Shown: positions 1 through 6,393 of the stretch, piece by piece
How positions within the stretch are numbered: position 1 is the stretch's first letter
Layout of the letters: every line of letters starts with the position of its first letter
DNA from: Methanoregula sp.
Lineage (GTDB): Archaea; Halobacteriota; Methanomicrobia; Methanomicrobiales; Methanospirillaceae
Reading direction: 5' to 3'
Length of the DNA: 6,470 nucleotides
Assembly: GCA_028711405.1 (NCBI GenBank)
Contig: JAQTSH010000087.1
Span: forward strand, 1-6,470
Notes under the pieces: model-generated
Database searches by the model: none
What the model saw: the letters and a program-made list of their open reading frames with translations, nothing else
Told to the model about the DNA's origin: nothing
Program-made: the position numbers and the translations under genes

Positions 1-87
1 GGTACCGGAACCAGTGAAGTATCACATCATCGCTTCGACAATGACGATGTCCGGATTTCTGCGGGTTGTGCAACTGATGGCAGGGGA

Positions 88-105
88 TGGAGGATCCATC
101 CTCCA
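88..105. repeat. Perfect inverted repeat with partial downstream copy
   Basis: Positions 88-95 (TGGAGGAT) and 98-105 (ATCCTCCA) are exact reverse complements separated by only CC. A related copy lies at 155-169: bases 87-101 and 155-169 match at 14 of 15 positions (ATGGAGGATNCATCC), 68 bases apart. With a 2-base spacer this is more like a protein-binding dyad than an RNA hairpin. No T-rich run follows, so a terminator is not favoured. Its function is unknown. Confidence 0.45.
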
Positions 106-245
106 GGTTCTCTGCAACGTTTGGCGAGAATCTTCGTGCAACCGGGCGCGGCAGATGGAGGATGCATCCCGACGACCCGTCATCTCTTCCGGCTGCTGTT
201 ATTGACGCGTTCCGGCGCATCCGCCATACCAATCAATCCGCAATT

Positions 246-289
246 CTCATCCGCCGTTTGCCCGATTCTGCGCGTGCCGTTCGGATGAG
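246..289. repeat. 8-bp inverted repeat upstream of gmd promoter
   Basis: CTCATCCG at 246-253 and CGGATGAG at 282-289 are exact reverse complements with a 28-base spacer. The pair ends about 22 bases before the TATA-like box assigned to gmd, so it could be an operator or the remains of an upstream terminator. The octamer CATCCGCC also occurs twice exactly 30 bases apart (218-225 and 248-255). The spacer is long and the stem short, so chance is possible. Confidence 0.3.
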
Positions 290-311
290 CCGGCGCGGTA
301 AAATTGAACGA

Positions 312-319
312 TTTTTATC
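312..319 (+). promoter_or_regulatory. Candidate archaeal TATA box for the gmd operon
   Basis: The AT-only block TTTTTATC stands out in GC-rich flanks. Archaeal transcription normally starts about 25 bases past the TATA box, which would give a start near 341 and a leader of roughly 27 nt before the gmd ATG at 368. An alternative AT-rich block lies at 331-339. The assignment rests on position and composition only. Confidence 0.4.
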
Positions 320-367
320 TAGGATGAGAGAAATATCAATAGGTACCAGTTCATTTGAGGCATTCAC

Positions 368-1414
368 ATGACAAAGAAAGCATTCATCACCGGCATCACC
401 GGGCAGGACGGGTCGTATCTTGCCGAGCTCCTGCTCGCAAAAGGGTACGAGGTGCATGGGCTTGTCCGCAGATCATCGACGTTCAACACCAGTCGTATCG
501 ATCACATCTATATCGACCCGCATGATCCGCACGCGCAAATGTTCCTTCACTACGGCGACCTTGCCGATTCCGAGCAGATCGCAAACGTCATGTACAACAT
601 CAAACCGGACGAAGTCTATCACCTCGGTGCCCAGAGCCATGTACGGGTGAGTTTCGAGACCCCGGAATATACCGGCAATGTCACCGCGCTCGGCACCACC
701 CGGCTCCTTGAAGCACTCCGGCGGAGCAACCACGGCACCCGGTTCTACCAGGCATCCTCGAGCGAGATGTTCGGGGGCTCAACGCCGCCGCAGGACGAAG
801 AGACGCCGTTTCACCCCCGGAGCCCGTACGCCTGCGGGAAAGTCTATGCGTACTGGATGGTCCGGAACTATCGCGAAGGCTACGGCATGTACGCGGCAAA
901 CGGGATCCTCTTCAACCACGAATCCCCACGCCGGGGGGAGACGTTCGTCACCCGGAAGATCACGCGGGGCATCGCCCGCATCCTCGCGAAAAAAGAGAAA
1001 TATCTCTACCTAGGGAATCTCGACGCCCGGAGGGACTGGGGATTCTCACCGGAATATGTCGAGTGCATGTGGAAGATCCTCCAGCAGGAGAAGGCTGATG
1101 ATTACGTAATTGGGATCGGCGAGACGCACTCGGTCCGGGAATTCCTCGTCGCCGCATTCTCGTATGTAGGGCTTGATATCGACGAACATGTGCGGATCGA
1201 CCCGAAATATTTCCGCCCGACCGAAGTGGAGGTCCTGATCTCCAATCCCAAAAAATCCGAGCAGAACCTGGACTGGAAACCGAAGGTCCGGTTCGAAGAA
1301 TTGGTGAAGATCATGGTGGACGCCGATCTGCGGGCGTTCGGGCTCTCCCCTGTTGGAGAGGGGGACGAGATCCTCGCAAAGGCGTTCCCGGACAAGTGGT
1401 GGAAGGCAGACTAA
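368..1414 (+). CDS. gmd: GDP-mannose 4,6-dehydratase
   Basis: This 348-residue extended short-chain dehydrogenase converts GDP-D-mannose to GDP-4-keto-6-deoxy-D-mannose in the cytoplasm, the entry step to GDP-L-fucose and GDP-D-rhamnose. The sequence shows the family's nucleotide-binding loop TGITGQDGSYL (residues 8-18), GAQSHVRVSFE (87-97), the active-site SSSEMFG (130-136), the YxxxK pair Tyr154/Lys158 in SPYACGK, the substrate-side FNHESPRRGETFVTRKIT (182-199) and the signature ARRDWGFSPEYV (220-231). Length and motif order are normal for the family. Ser131 stands where the E. coli enzyme has its catalytic Thr, a conservative change with Glu133, Tyr154 and Lys158 kept. The C-terminal tail ends FPDKWWKAD. 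The ATG is supported by GAGG at 357-360, seven bases upstream. It is the first gene of a tight operon that ends with fcl, which uses its product. Confidence 0.95.
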   Translation: MTKKAFITGITGQDGSYLAELLLAKGYEVHGLVRRSSTFNTSRIDHIYIDPHDPHAQMFLHYGDLADSEQIANVMYNIKPDEVYHLGAQSHVRVSFETPEYTGNVTALGTTRLLEALRRSNHGTRFYQASSSEMFGGSTPPQDEETPFHPRSPYACGKVYAYWMVRNYREGYGMYAANGILFNHESPRRGETFVTRKITRGIARILAKKEKYLYLGNLDARRDWGFSPEYVECMWKILQQEKADDYVIGIGETHSVREFLVAAFSYVGLDIDEHVRIDPKYFRPTEVEVLISNPKKSEQNLDWKPKVRFEELVKIMVDADLRAFGLSPVGEGDEILAKAFPDKWWKAD

Positions 1415-1430
1415 TCTTTTTTCGATCGCG

Positions 1431-2525
1431 ATGCGCACAATCTGTTTTTATATTAGTGATTACGGCGCGGGACATGCCGCCCGGTCGATCGCGCTCGTCC
1501 GTGCGATCCTGGCGGCGTATCCATCCGTCCGTATCATCGTCAAATCCGAAGGACCGTTTGATCTGCTCGCCCGTTCGCTCCCGGATCCCCGCGTCATGGT
1601 GATCCCGTGCCGGAATGACATCTCTGTCCCGCTCCAGCCGGGAACCGATGCGGTAGATGGGGAGACAACGCGTGCCCTTCTCGAAGACTGGCATACGACC
1701 TGGGAGACGTTTGTCGCCCGCGAAGTGCGGTTCTGTCGCGACGAAGGCGTCTCGCTCATCCTCTCGGATATCGTCCCGCAACCGTTCCTTGTGGCGGATG
1801 ATGCCGGTATCCCGTCGGTGGCGGTCTCGAATTTTTCATGGGACACAATCTATGCACATCTTCTTTCGGAAAATGCTCCTGTGGTGACGGAGATGCACCA
1901 CGCGTATTCCCGCGCGAGTCTTGCCTGTATCCTCCCGTTTCATCTGCCGATGCCGGCATTTCCCCGGCGGGTGCCGGTCAGTCTGCTGGCACGTGCCATC
2001 ACGGTTCCCCGGGCGGGGATGCGCACGCGCCTCGGGATACCGGCAGATGCCCGTGTCGTCTTTTTTAATCCCCGCTGCCCGCCGGATCAATTGAGCCAGA
2101 CGTTTCTTTCCACAGTGTCGCATGAACCCGGTATCCGGCTTGTTATGCCCTCACCGTTTGCGGCGGTGCATCCCAGAATCATTCCGCTGCCGGCGGGCGA
2201 GACCGAATCCCAGAACTGGATTGGGATGTGCGATGCAGTTGTCACCCGGTGCGGGTACAGCACCGTCTCGGAAGCCGTGCAGGCACAGGTGCCACTTATC
2301 GTCTGGGAACGTCCGGGTTTTATCGAGGACCGGGCGATTGCCGCAACGATCCGGCGCCTGGGTGTCGGGACAGCGCTCTCCTACCCGGAAATCTGTTCTC
2401 CTGCCTGGATCTCACGTCTCCCGGAGTTCCTGGCATATAAACAACATTATGAGCGAACAGGTAGAGACTATACAAACACGGGATCGGAAGAGATCCTCTC
2501 GCATATCACGGAGTTTATTGTATGA
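1431..2525 (+). CDS. GT-B-like glycosyltransferase, plant L-arabinokinase N-domain type
   Basis: A 364-residue protein that I recognise as the UDP-glycosyltransferase/MurG-like (GT-B) fold also found as the N-terminal half of plant L-arabinokinases. Visible motifs are the glycine-rich first loop SDYGAGHAARS (9-19), LSDIVPQPFLVADDAGIPSVAVSNFSWDTIYA (111-142, close to the plant SDVVP...NFSWDFIYA block), LPMPAF (172-177), and the C-terminal nucleotide-sugar-binding-like region CGYSTVSEA (274-282) with VPLIVWER (287-294). No sugar-kinase domain follows, so arabinokinase activity is not expected. No signal peptide or membrane helix is seen, so it is probably cytosolic. The ATG at 1431 is chosen because it starts just before strand 1 of the fold. 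The frame is open further upstream, but that would overlap gmd and add an unnatural Arg-rich leader. No nearby Shine-Dalgarno is seen, and the gap after gmd is 16 nt. Donor and acceptor are unknown; given its neighbours, GDP-fucose or a related sugar is a guess. Confidence 0.85.
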   Translation: MRTICFYISDYGAGHAARSIALVRAILAAYPSVRIIVKSEGPFDLLARSLPDPRVMVIPCRNDISVPLQPGTDAVDGETTRALLEDWHTTWETFVAREVRFCRDEGVSLILSDIVPQPFLVADDAGIPSVAVSNFSWDTIYAHLLSENAPVVTEMHHAYSRASLACILPFHLPMPAFPRRVPVSLLARAITVPRAGMRTRLGIPADARVVFFNPRCPPDQLSQTFLSTVSHEPGIRLVMPSPFAAVHPRIIPLPAGETESQNWIGMCDAVVTRCGYSTVSEAVQAQVPLIVWERPGFIEDRAIAATIRRLGVGTALSYPEICSPAWISRLPEFLAYKQHYERTGRDYTNTGSEEILSHITEFIV

Positions 2526-3478
2526 CATTCTGGAACAGCCAATCGATCCTTCTTACGGGTGGTGCCGGGTTTCTTGGTTCTCATATTGTTGACGAGTTGC
2601 ATGCACGGGGCGTCTCAGACGACCAGGTGTATATCCCCCGCAGCCGGGATCTCGACCTGCGGAAATGGGAGAACTGTGTTCGGGCAGTGAAGGGGAAGGA
2701 TATGGTCATCCATCTTGCGGCAAAGGTGGGAGGGATTGGCTTTAACCAGAATTATCCCGGCGAGCTGTTCTATGATAATGCGATCATGGGTATCCAGTTG
2801 ATAGAAGCTGCCCGGCAGGAGGGTGTGAAGAAGTGTGTGATCCTCGGTACAGTCTGCGCGTACCCGAAGTTCACACCGGTTCCGTTCAGCGAGGACGAGC
2901 TCTGGAACGGGTACCCGGAGGAGACGAACGCGCCATACGGACTTGCGAAGAAGATGCTCCTCGTGCAGGCGCAGGCGTACCGGCAGCAGTACGGGTTCAA
3001 TGCAATTTACCTGTTGCCGGTCAACCTGTATGGTCCCGGGGACAATTTCAACCCGGCGAGTTCGCACGTGATCCCGGCGCTGATCAAGAAGTTTGTGGAT
3101 GCGATCCGACAGAAGCGGGAGGTTGTCGAGATCTGGGGAACCGGCGCGGCTTCACGGGAGTTTTTGTATGTCGGGGATGCCGCACGGGCGATTGTGCTCG
3201 CCGCAGAGCGGTATAACAAGCCGGCGCCCGTGAACCTTGGCGCCGGGCAGGAGATCTCGATTTCGGCGCTGGTAGAGATCATCCAGGAGACGACCGGCTT
3301 TTCCGGCGAGATTCACTGGGACAGAACCCGACCTGACGGGCAACCGCGCCGGTGCCTGGTGACGTCGCGGGCAGAGAAGGAGTTCGGGTTTGTGGCACAG
3401 GTGCCGTTTGAAGAGGGGTTGCGCCGGACGGTGGAATGGTACCGGCACCAGGTGCCGGTGGATGCACATCCGCGTTGA
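2522..3478 (+). CDS. fcl: GDP-L-fucose synthase (4-keto-6-deoxymannose 3,5-epimerase/4-reductase)
   Basis: A 318-residue extended SDR expected to epimerise and reduce GDP-4-keto-6-deoxymannose to GDP-L-fucose with NADPH in the cytoplasm. It shows the Rossmann loop TGGAGFLGS (12-20), HLAAKVGGIGFN (64-75), LGTVCAYPK (108-116), the YxxxK pair Tyr139/Lys143 in APYGLAKK, NLYGPGDNF (168-176) and SSHVIPALIKKF (180-191). The E. coli enzyme uses Cys109 and His179 as its epimerase acid/base; Cys112 and His182 hold those places here. Thr110 stands at the E. coli catalytic Ser107 position, a conservative change. The ATG lies inside the previous stop (ATGA overlap) with GGAG at 2510-2513 eight bases upstream, so translational coupling is likely. 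Pairing with gmd in one operon strongly supports the fucose reading. A related 6-deoxyhexose reductase of the same subfamily is the main alternative. Confidence 0.9.
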   Translation: MTFWNSQSILLTGGAGFLGSHIVDELHARGVSDDQVYIPRSRDLDLRKWENCVRAVKGKDMVIHLAAKVGGIGFNQNYPGELFYDNAIMGIQLIEAARQEGVKKCVILGTVCAYPKFTPVPFSEDELWNGYPEETNAPYGLAKKMLLVQAQAYRQQYGFNAIYLLPVNLYGPGDNFNPASSHVIPALIKKFVDAIRQKREVVEIWGTGAASREFLYVGDAARAIVLAAERYNKPAPVNLGAGQEISISALVEIIQETTGFSGEIHWDRTRPDGQPRRCLVTSRAEKEFGFVAQVPFEEGLRRTVEWYRHQVPVDAHPR

Positions 3479-3498
3479 GTGCGCTCATTGATATCTGG

Positions 3499-3531
3499 CG
3501 GAGAAGATCTCGCACGCAACGGATTTCTCCG
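3499..3531 (+). terminator. Weak stem-loop 20 nt after fcl
   Basis: CGGAGAA (3499-3505) pairs exactly with TTCTCCG (3525-3531), plus one inner G·U pair, around a 17-nt loop. It sits just after the fcl stop. The nearest T-run, at about 3562-3567, is 30 bases further on. It could be a first transcription terminator or a 3'-end stabilising hairpin. Confidence 0.35.
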
Positions 3532-3641
3532 GGCGTCCCTGCACCAGTATCATACCATAATTTTTACTGCACGTTCGTCTCTACGGGAGGACACTGCAAT
3601 CCTCTTCTGCTCCTCATGCTCCGTGTCGTGCTCCTCTTCAC

Positions 3642-3666
3642 GTCATTGAGGTGAGGCAGCAATGAC
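3642..3666 (+). other. 7-bp stem-loop in intergenic region
   Basis: GTCATTG (3642-3648) and CAATGAC (3660-3666) are exact reverse complements with an 11-nt loop. The stem has no G·U extension and no T-run directly after it. It lies 18 bases before the much stronger hairpin at 3685-3722, so the two may form one structured 3' region. Confidence 0.35.
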
Positions 3667-3684
3667 AAGGTATCCTCCTTTGAT

Positions 3685-3748
3685 CGTGGGAGATTTTCAT
3701 TTTCTTTTGAGGATTTCCCACGTGTTGTTTCTTTTCGGTTTTTCTCCT
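3685..3748 (+). terminator. 15-bp hairpin followed by T-rich tract
   Basis: Bases 3685-3699 pair with 3708-3722 over 15 consecutive positions, starting with seven Watson-Crick pairs (CGTGGGA/TCCCACG) and including three G·U pairs, around an 8-nt all-pyrimidine loop. The G·U pairs would be C/A mismatches in an RNA from the other strand, so the fold favours a + strand transcript. A T-rich stretch, 3723-3748, follows directly. It is the best candidate for the end of the gmd-fcl transcript, about 210 nt past the fcl stop, or of a separate small RNA. Confidence 0.55.
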
Positions 3749-3809
3749 GATTCAAGATGATATCAAATAAGGGATTCACCCCAATTTCTGGAGGGATTTT
3801 TCAAGATCC

Positions 3810-3819
3810 TTTAATTTTA
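3810..3819 (+). promoter_or_regulatory. TATA-like box upstream of wecB leader
   Basis: TTTAATTTTA is preceded by TCC. Transcription from it would start near 3840 and give a wecB leader of about 160 nt that includes the alternative stems at 3861-3942. The whole neighbourhood is AT-rich, so specificity is low. It competes with the box at 3959-3967 as the wecB promoter. Confidence 0.3.
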
Positions 3820-3860
3820 CCAGATTTTATCGAGCCAGCGGGAAACGCCAGGACCCGACT

Positions 3861-3942
3861 CAACCGGCAAAAGAGACCAAAACCCCATTCACCAAACCCG
3901 ACCGGACCAACCGAACGCTCGTTTCTCCATGCCGGTTGTCCG
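3861..3942 (+). promoter_or_regulatory. Two mutually exclusive stems upstream of wecB
   Basis: Stem A: CGGACCAACCG (3903-3913) pairs with CGGTTGTCCG (3933-3942) over ten base pairs with one bulged C and a 19-nt loop. Stem B: CAACCGGCA (3861-3869) pairs exactly with TGCCGGTTG (3930-3938). Both need 3933-3938, so they cannot form together. This is the layout of an attenuator or switch, but no known riboswitch core is recognised. It matters for wecB only if transcription starts upstream of 3861. Confidence 0.35.
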
Positions 3943-3958
3943 TGCAGCATCATGAGAG

Positions 3959-3967
3959 CCTTAAATC
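3959..3967 (+). promoter_or_regulatory. Candidate TATA box close to wecB
   Basis: CCTTAAATC stands in a GC-richer context 32 bases before the wecB ATG. A start about 25 bases downstream would lie near 3989 and give a leader of only about 10 nt. Use of this box would leave the stems at 3861-3942 outside the transcript. Confidence 0.4.
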
Positions 3968-3998
3968 TGCATGCATCCCACACTACCTGTGAGAGACT

Positions 3999-5090
3999 AT
4001 GATCGCGATTGTCCTTGGTACCCGTCCCGAGATCATCAAGATGTCGCCCATCATCCGGGAATGCGAAGCGAAACAGATCGATTACTTTATCCTGCATACC
4101 GGGCAGCACTATTCGTATGAGATGGACCGGGCGTTCTTCTGCGATCTTGCGCTGCCTGAACCGAAGTACAACCTGGATGTTGGGTCCGGTTCCCATGCGG
4201 AACAGACGAGCCGGATCCTGACAGGCATCGAGCGTGTGCTCGAAAAGGAAGCACCGGACATTGTCCTCGTTCAGGGCGACACGAACACGGTGCTTGCGGG
4301 TGCACTTGCGGCGGCGAAACTGCACATCCCGATCGGGCATGTGGAGGCGGGGTTACGGAGTTTCGACCGGCAGATGCCGGAAGAGATCAACCGGGTGGTG
4401 GCTGATCATATCTCGGATCTGCTCTTTGCCCCCACGGAGACTGCGCGCCAGCATCTCCTGCACGAAGGAATTCCACACGACAAGATCCTCGTGACCGGCA
4501 ACACGGTGGTTGATGCGGTCTTCCAGAGCCTGGCGATTGCGCGCACGAAGTCGAACATCACAGAGACGCTCGGCATTATGCCAAAGGGGTATTTCCTTGT
4601 CACCTCCCACCGGCAGGAGAATGTGGATTCCCCCGAGACGCTTCACGAGATCATCCGGGCATTGCTCGCGATTCACGCGGAGTATTCCCTCCCGGTGATC
4701 TTCCCGATGCATCCACGCACAAAGAAGATGGCGCAACAGTTCCAGCTTCCGCTCTGCGGGATTACGGTCATCGATCCGACGGGCTTTTTCGATTTCCTCC
4801 AGCTCGAGTCGAACGCCCGGCTCATCCTGACTGATTCGGGCGGCGTCCAAGAGGAAGCCTGCATCCTGGGGGTGCCATGCGTGACCCTCCGGAACACGAC
4901 CGAGCGCCCGGAGACGATTGACGCCGGGGCGAATCTGCTTGCCGGGACCGGGTGCGACCGTATCCGTGAAGGGGTGAACGAGATGTTAAACGCGAGACGG
5001 ACGTGGGAAAATCCGTATGGTGATGGGCGGGCAGGTGTCAGGATCGTAGAGAGTATTTTAGGGATGAAAGGAAGGTGTGGGGAAGGATAG
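3999..5090 (+). CDS. wecB: UDP-N-acetylglucosamine 2-epimerase (non-hydrolysing)
   Basis: A 363-residue GT-B-fold epimerase that interconverts UDP-GlcNAc and UDP-ManNAc in the cytoplasm, feeding ManNAc or ManNAcA into surface glycans. Family motifs are all present and in order: GTRPEIIK (7-14), HTGQHYS (33-39), QGDTNT (92-97), GHVEAGLRS (113-121), PEEINR (127-132), TGNTVVDA (166-173), TSHRQEN (202-208), HPR (238-240), TDSGGVQEEA (278-287) and RNTTERPE (298-305). These cover the acidic residues and the His expected at the active site (Asp94, Glu116, Glu129, His204). Length is normal. The ATG is placed directly before the first strand (MIAIVLGTRPE); only a weak GAGAG lies upstream. It stands 520 nt after fcl, so it is probably transcribed separately. 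No UDP-ManNAc dehydrogenase (wecC) follows here. mnaA is an equivalent name. Confidence 0.95.
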   Translation: MIAIVLGTRPEIIKMSPIIRECEAKQIDYFILHTGQHYSYEMDRAFFCDLALPEPKYNLDVGSGSHAEQTSRILTGIERVLEKEAPDIVLVQGDTNTVLAGALAAAKLHIPIGHVEAGLRSFDRQMPEEINRVVADHISDLLFAPTETARQHLLHEGIPHDKILVTGNTVVDAVFQSLAIARTKSNITETLGIMPKGYFLVTSHRQENVDSPETLHEIIRALLAIHAEYSLPVIFPMHPRTKKMAQQFQLPLCGITVIDPTGFFDFLQLESNARLILTDSGGVQEEACILGVPCVTLRNTTERPETIDAGANLLAGTGCDRIREGVNEMLNARRTWENPYGDGRAGVRIVESILGMKGRCGEG

Positions 5091-5198
5091 AGTGGAAATG
5101 GATTTTGGGAAACAGAAGTGGAGTATTCAAAGGAGCTGCCGATGTGAGATGATGACACAGATATACGAAATGAAAATTCCACTCGGCGTTCGCACACT

Positions 5199-5987
5199 TT
5201 AAAAATCACTTTCCTGAATTGTCCCAAACCTTTCATAAACCCCAATTCCAATATCCATCAACGCCAAAATCTCCCGATGTTTTTCGTTTAAACCGGTAAT
5301 GGTAGAATAAATTTTCTTGCCTACCTTCATCGTTGACAGATGAATCTCGTCAAATAACTCTAAAACTCGCTCCGCTTTAGGTTTATCAAGAGATTTTTTG
5401 GGATTATAGTCGAATAATCCATCCAAAGACGACCCTCGTTTTTTGATAGAATTGTGAAGGGGAATTTCCAGCAAACCAAGAACTCGCAGAGCAATCGTAA
5501 GAAATTTAACAAGCCCATCGATACGATTATCCTTCTGGAGGTATATCGGTGTAAGCGACAGGCACACACCTTTCAAGCGATGGAATTCATGTTCGATTAT
5601 AAACTGGTCACGATAGGAAAGCTCAACATTTTCGAAGGATAAATCTTCGGCTGACATATTAGTGGCATAAACATGCCACTCAAAGAGCTCTTTTGCTTTC
5701 TGATACGCAGACTCCTCAACATGTGGAGTGACGTGAAATACTGTCGGTACTATAGTGCGTTCAGGTTTATTTCCATACTTCGACTTTGTTGCAGGAGTCG
5801 AAGTCTGTTCAATGGATACGTCAAGCACATCATGAACTTTGAATTTTTTCAGGATAGTATCCACTTTCGCCTGAACTTCATTCAAATTCTGTAAGACCTT
5901 TTTCTCTTGCTTTCGTATATTCATTAGAAGAATCTCGTCATATGCGCGTTTAATGTTCAAACCGACATTCGGCAGATCTTTTTTCAA
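5199..5987 (-). pseudogene. IS1634-type transposase, C-terminal half (HRLKG lineage)
   Basis: These 262 residues match the middle and C-terminal part of a transposase lineage I recall as having an IERGFHRLKG...LSLTPLYLQ block. Here it reads LSYRDQFIIEHEFHRLKG (123-140) and LSLTPIYLQKDNRIDGLVKFLTIALRVLGLLE (143-174), then GLFDYNPKKSLDKPKAERVLELF (190-212) and TGLNEKHREIL (231-241) near the normal C-terminus. Glu132 is at the place of the last DDE acid. A charged, helical region (about 13-50) precedes it. The usual N-terminal domain and the first two acids are absent. The frame is closed upstream by a stop at 5990-5988, and the only start is a TTG at 5987-5985 that overlaps the stop of the next fragment, so this is a 5'-truncated pseudogene and not a real start. 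It converges with wecB, 108 bases away. Confidence 0.8.
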
Positions 5988-6373
5988 TTATAGTATTTAT
6001 TGAAGGGCGCACCGAGAAGATTAACGATAGCCTGTGATTCTACCCCATAGTTCAGCAAAGAGCAAACTGGCTTACCGTCAATAATTTCCTGAATCTGCCT
6101 CACTCTGCGGAAAAAGAAGAAAACACGTTTCATCGTAGGGTTGTTTGTCGGACGATTCTTCTGATTTCGAACGAATGCATTTTGTGCTTTGAGTACCTGC
6201 CGGAACTGCCATTCAGCTACCGAATACACCAATAGACAGAGCACCATCAGCATTGACAGTGCCGCAATTCGAGAGTCATTTTTAAGATATACCTCGGACA
6301 CATGAAAGCTCTGGTCTTTAATAAACCTAAATCCCCGTTCTACCACAGATTTCGCACCCTTGAATAATTGCAA
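5984..6373 (-). pseudogene. IS1634-type transposase, C-terminal fragment (VERGFRF lineage)
   Basis: These 129 residues carry the C-terminal signature of a second IS1634-type lineage: FKGAKSVVERGFRFIKD (4-20), where families usually read YK.Q..VERGFRFLKD, then VYLKNDSRIAALSMLMVLCLLVYSVAEWQFRQ (28-59), RPTNNPTMKRVFFFFRRV (74-91) and a normal end GAPFNKYYN. Glu12 corresponds to the last catalytic acid. Homology stops just before the TTG start at 6373-6371. Reading further upstream in frame meets a stop at 6418-6416 and the intervening residues resemble nothing in the family, so the N-terminal ~three quarters was lost. The stop codon (5986-5984) abuts the other transposase piece directly, with none of the usual IS end sequence between them. 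The two lineages differ, so this is not one frameshifted gene. Confidence 0.8.
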
Positions 6374-6393
6374 ACAAACCCTGAATTTTTTAC

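Larger units (their letters stand above)
1..367. other. Upstream region with no supportable gene
   Basis: I see no convincing coding sequence here. One + strand frame stays open from base 1 to a stop at 286-288, but its translation is rich in Arg, Ser, Pro and Gly and has no family motif I know. An overlapping frame (87-371) runs into the gmd start and also looks like chance in GC-rich DNA. The stretch holds a perfect inverted repeat at 88-105, a partial copy of it at 155-169, a second inverted repeat at 246-289, and a TATA-like box at 312-319. It could be an intergenic/regulatory region or contain the decayed tail of a gene to the left of the window. Confidence 0.5.
3479..3998 (+). other. 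520-nt gap with multiple stem-loops, no gene
   Basis: No reading frame here resembles a protein. The first part is pyrimidine-rich on the + strand, with GCTCCTC repeated near 3609 and 3629. The middle (about 3690-3830) is AT-rich, and the last part (about 3835-3950) is C- and A-rich. Stem-loops lie at 3499-3531, 3642-3666, 3685-3722 and 3903-3942, with TATA-like boxes at 3810-3819 and 3959-3967. It most likely contains the end of the gmd operon transcript and the promoter/leader of wecB. A small RNA is possible but not shown. Confidence 0.6.
5199..6373 (-). mobile_element. Composite remnant of two IS1634-type insertion sequences
   Basis: Two transposase C-terminal pieces lie head to tail on the - strand and meet at about 5984-5990. 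The DNA is visibly AT-richer than the sugar genes and its codon choice differs, in keeping with foreign origin. Neither piece has the N-terminal half that carries the first two catalytic acids of DDE transposases, so the element cannot encode an active enzyme within this window. I could not identify intact terminal inverted repeats or a target duplication. An 8-bp inverted repeat (5090-5097 GAGTGGAA, 5177-5184 TTCCACTC) lies in the 108-base gap beside wecB but may be chance. Confidence 0.75.

Noticed and set aside
1..288. A + strand frame open from the window edge to a stop at 286-288, as a possible gene tail
   Set aside because: Its translation has no recognisable motif and an unnatural mix of Arg, Ser, Pro and Gly; open frames of this length arise by chance in GC-rich DNA. 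A true gene tail cannot be fully excluded.
1353..1430. Longer N-terminus for the glycosyltransferase starting at 1353
   Set aside because: It would overlap gmd by 62 bases and add 26 Arg/Ser-rich residues before the first strand of the fold; the ATG at 1431 fits the family.
1046..1438. Long - strand frames opposite gmd and the glycosyltransferase
   Set aside because: They mirror strongly supported + strand genes and contain no motif of their own.
3801..4340. 179-codon - strand frame overlapping the start of wecB
   Set aside because: It is the antisense shadow of wecB plus intergenic DNA, with no family motif.
5199..6373. Two intact hypothetical genes forming a - strand operon
   Set aside because: Both start with TTG immediately next to upstream stops and both correspond to C-terminal parts of transposases, so they are remnants, not complete genes.
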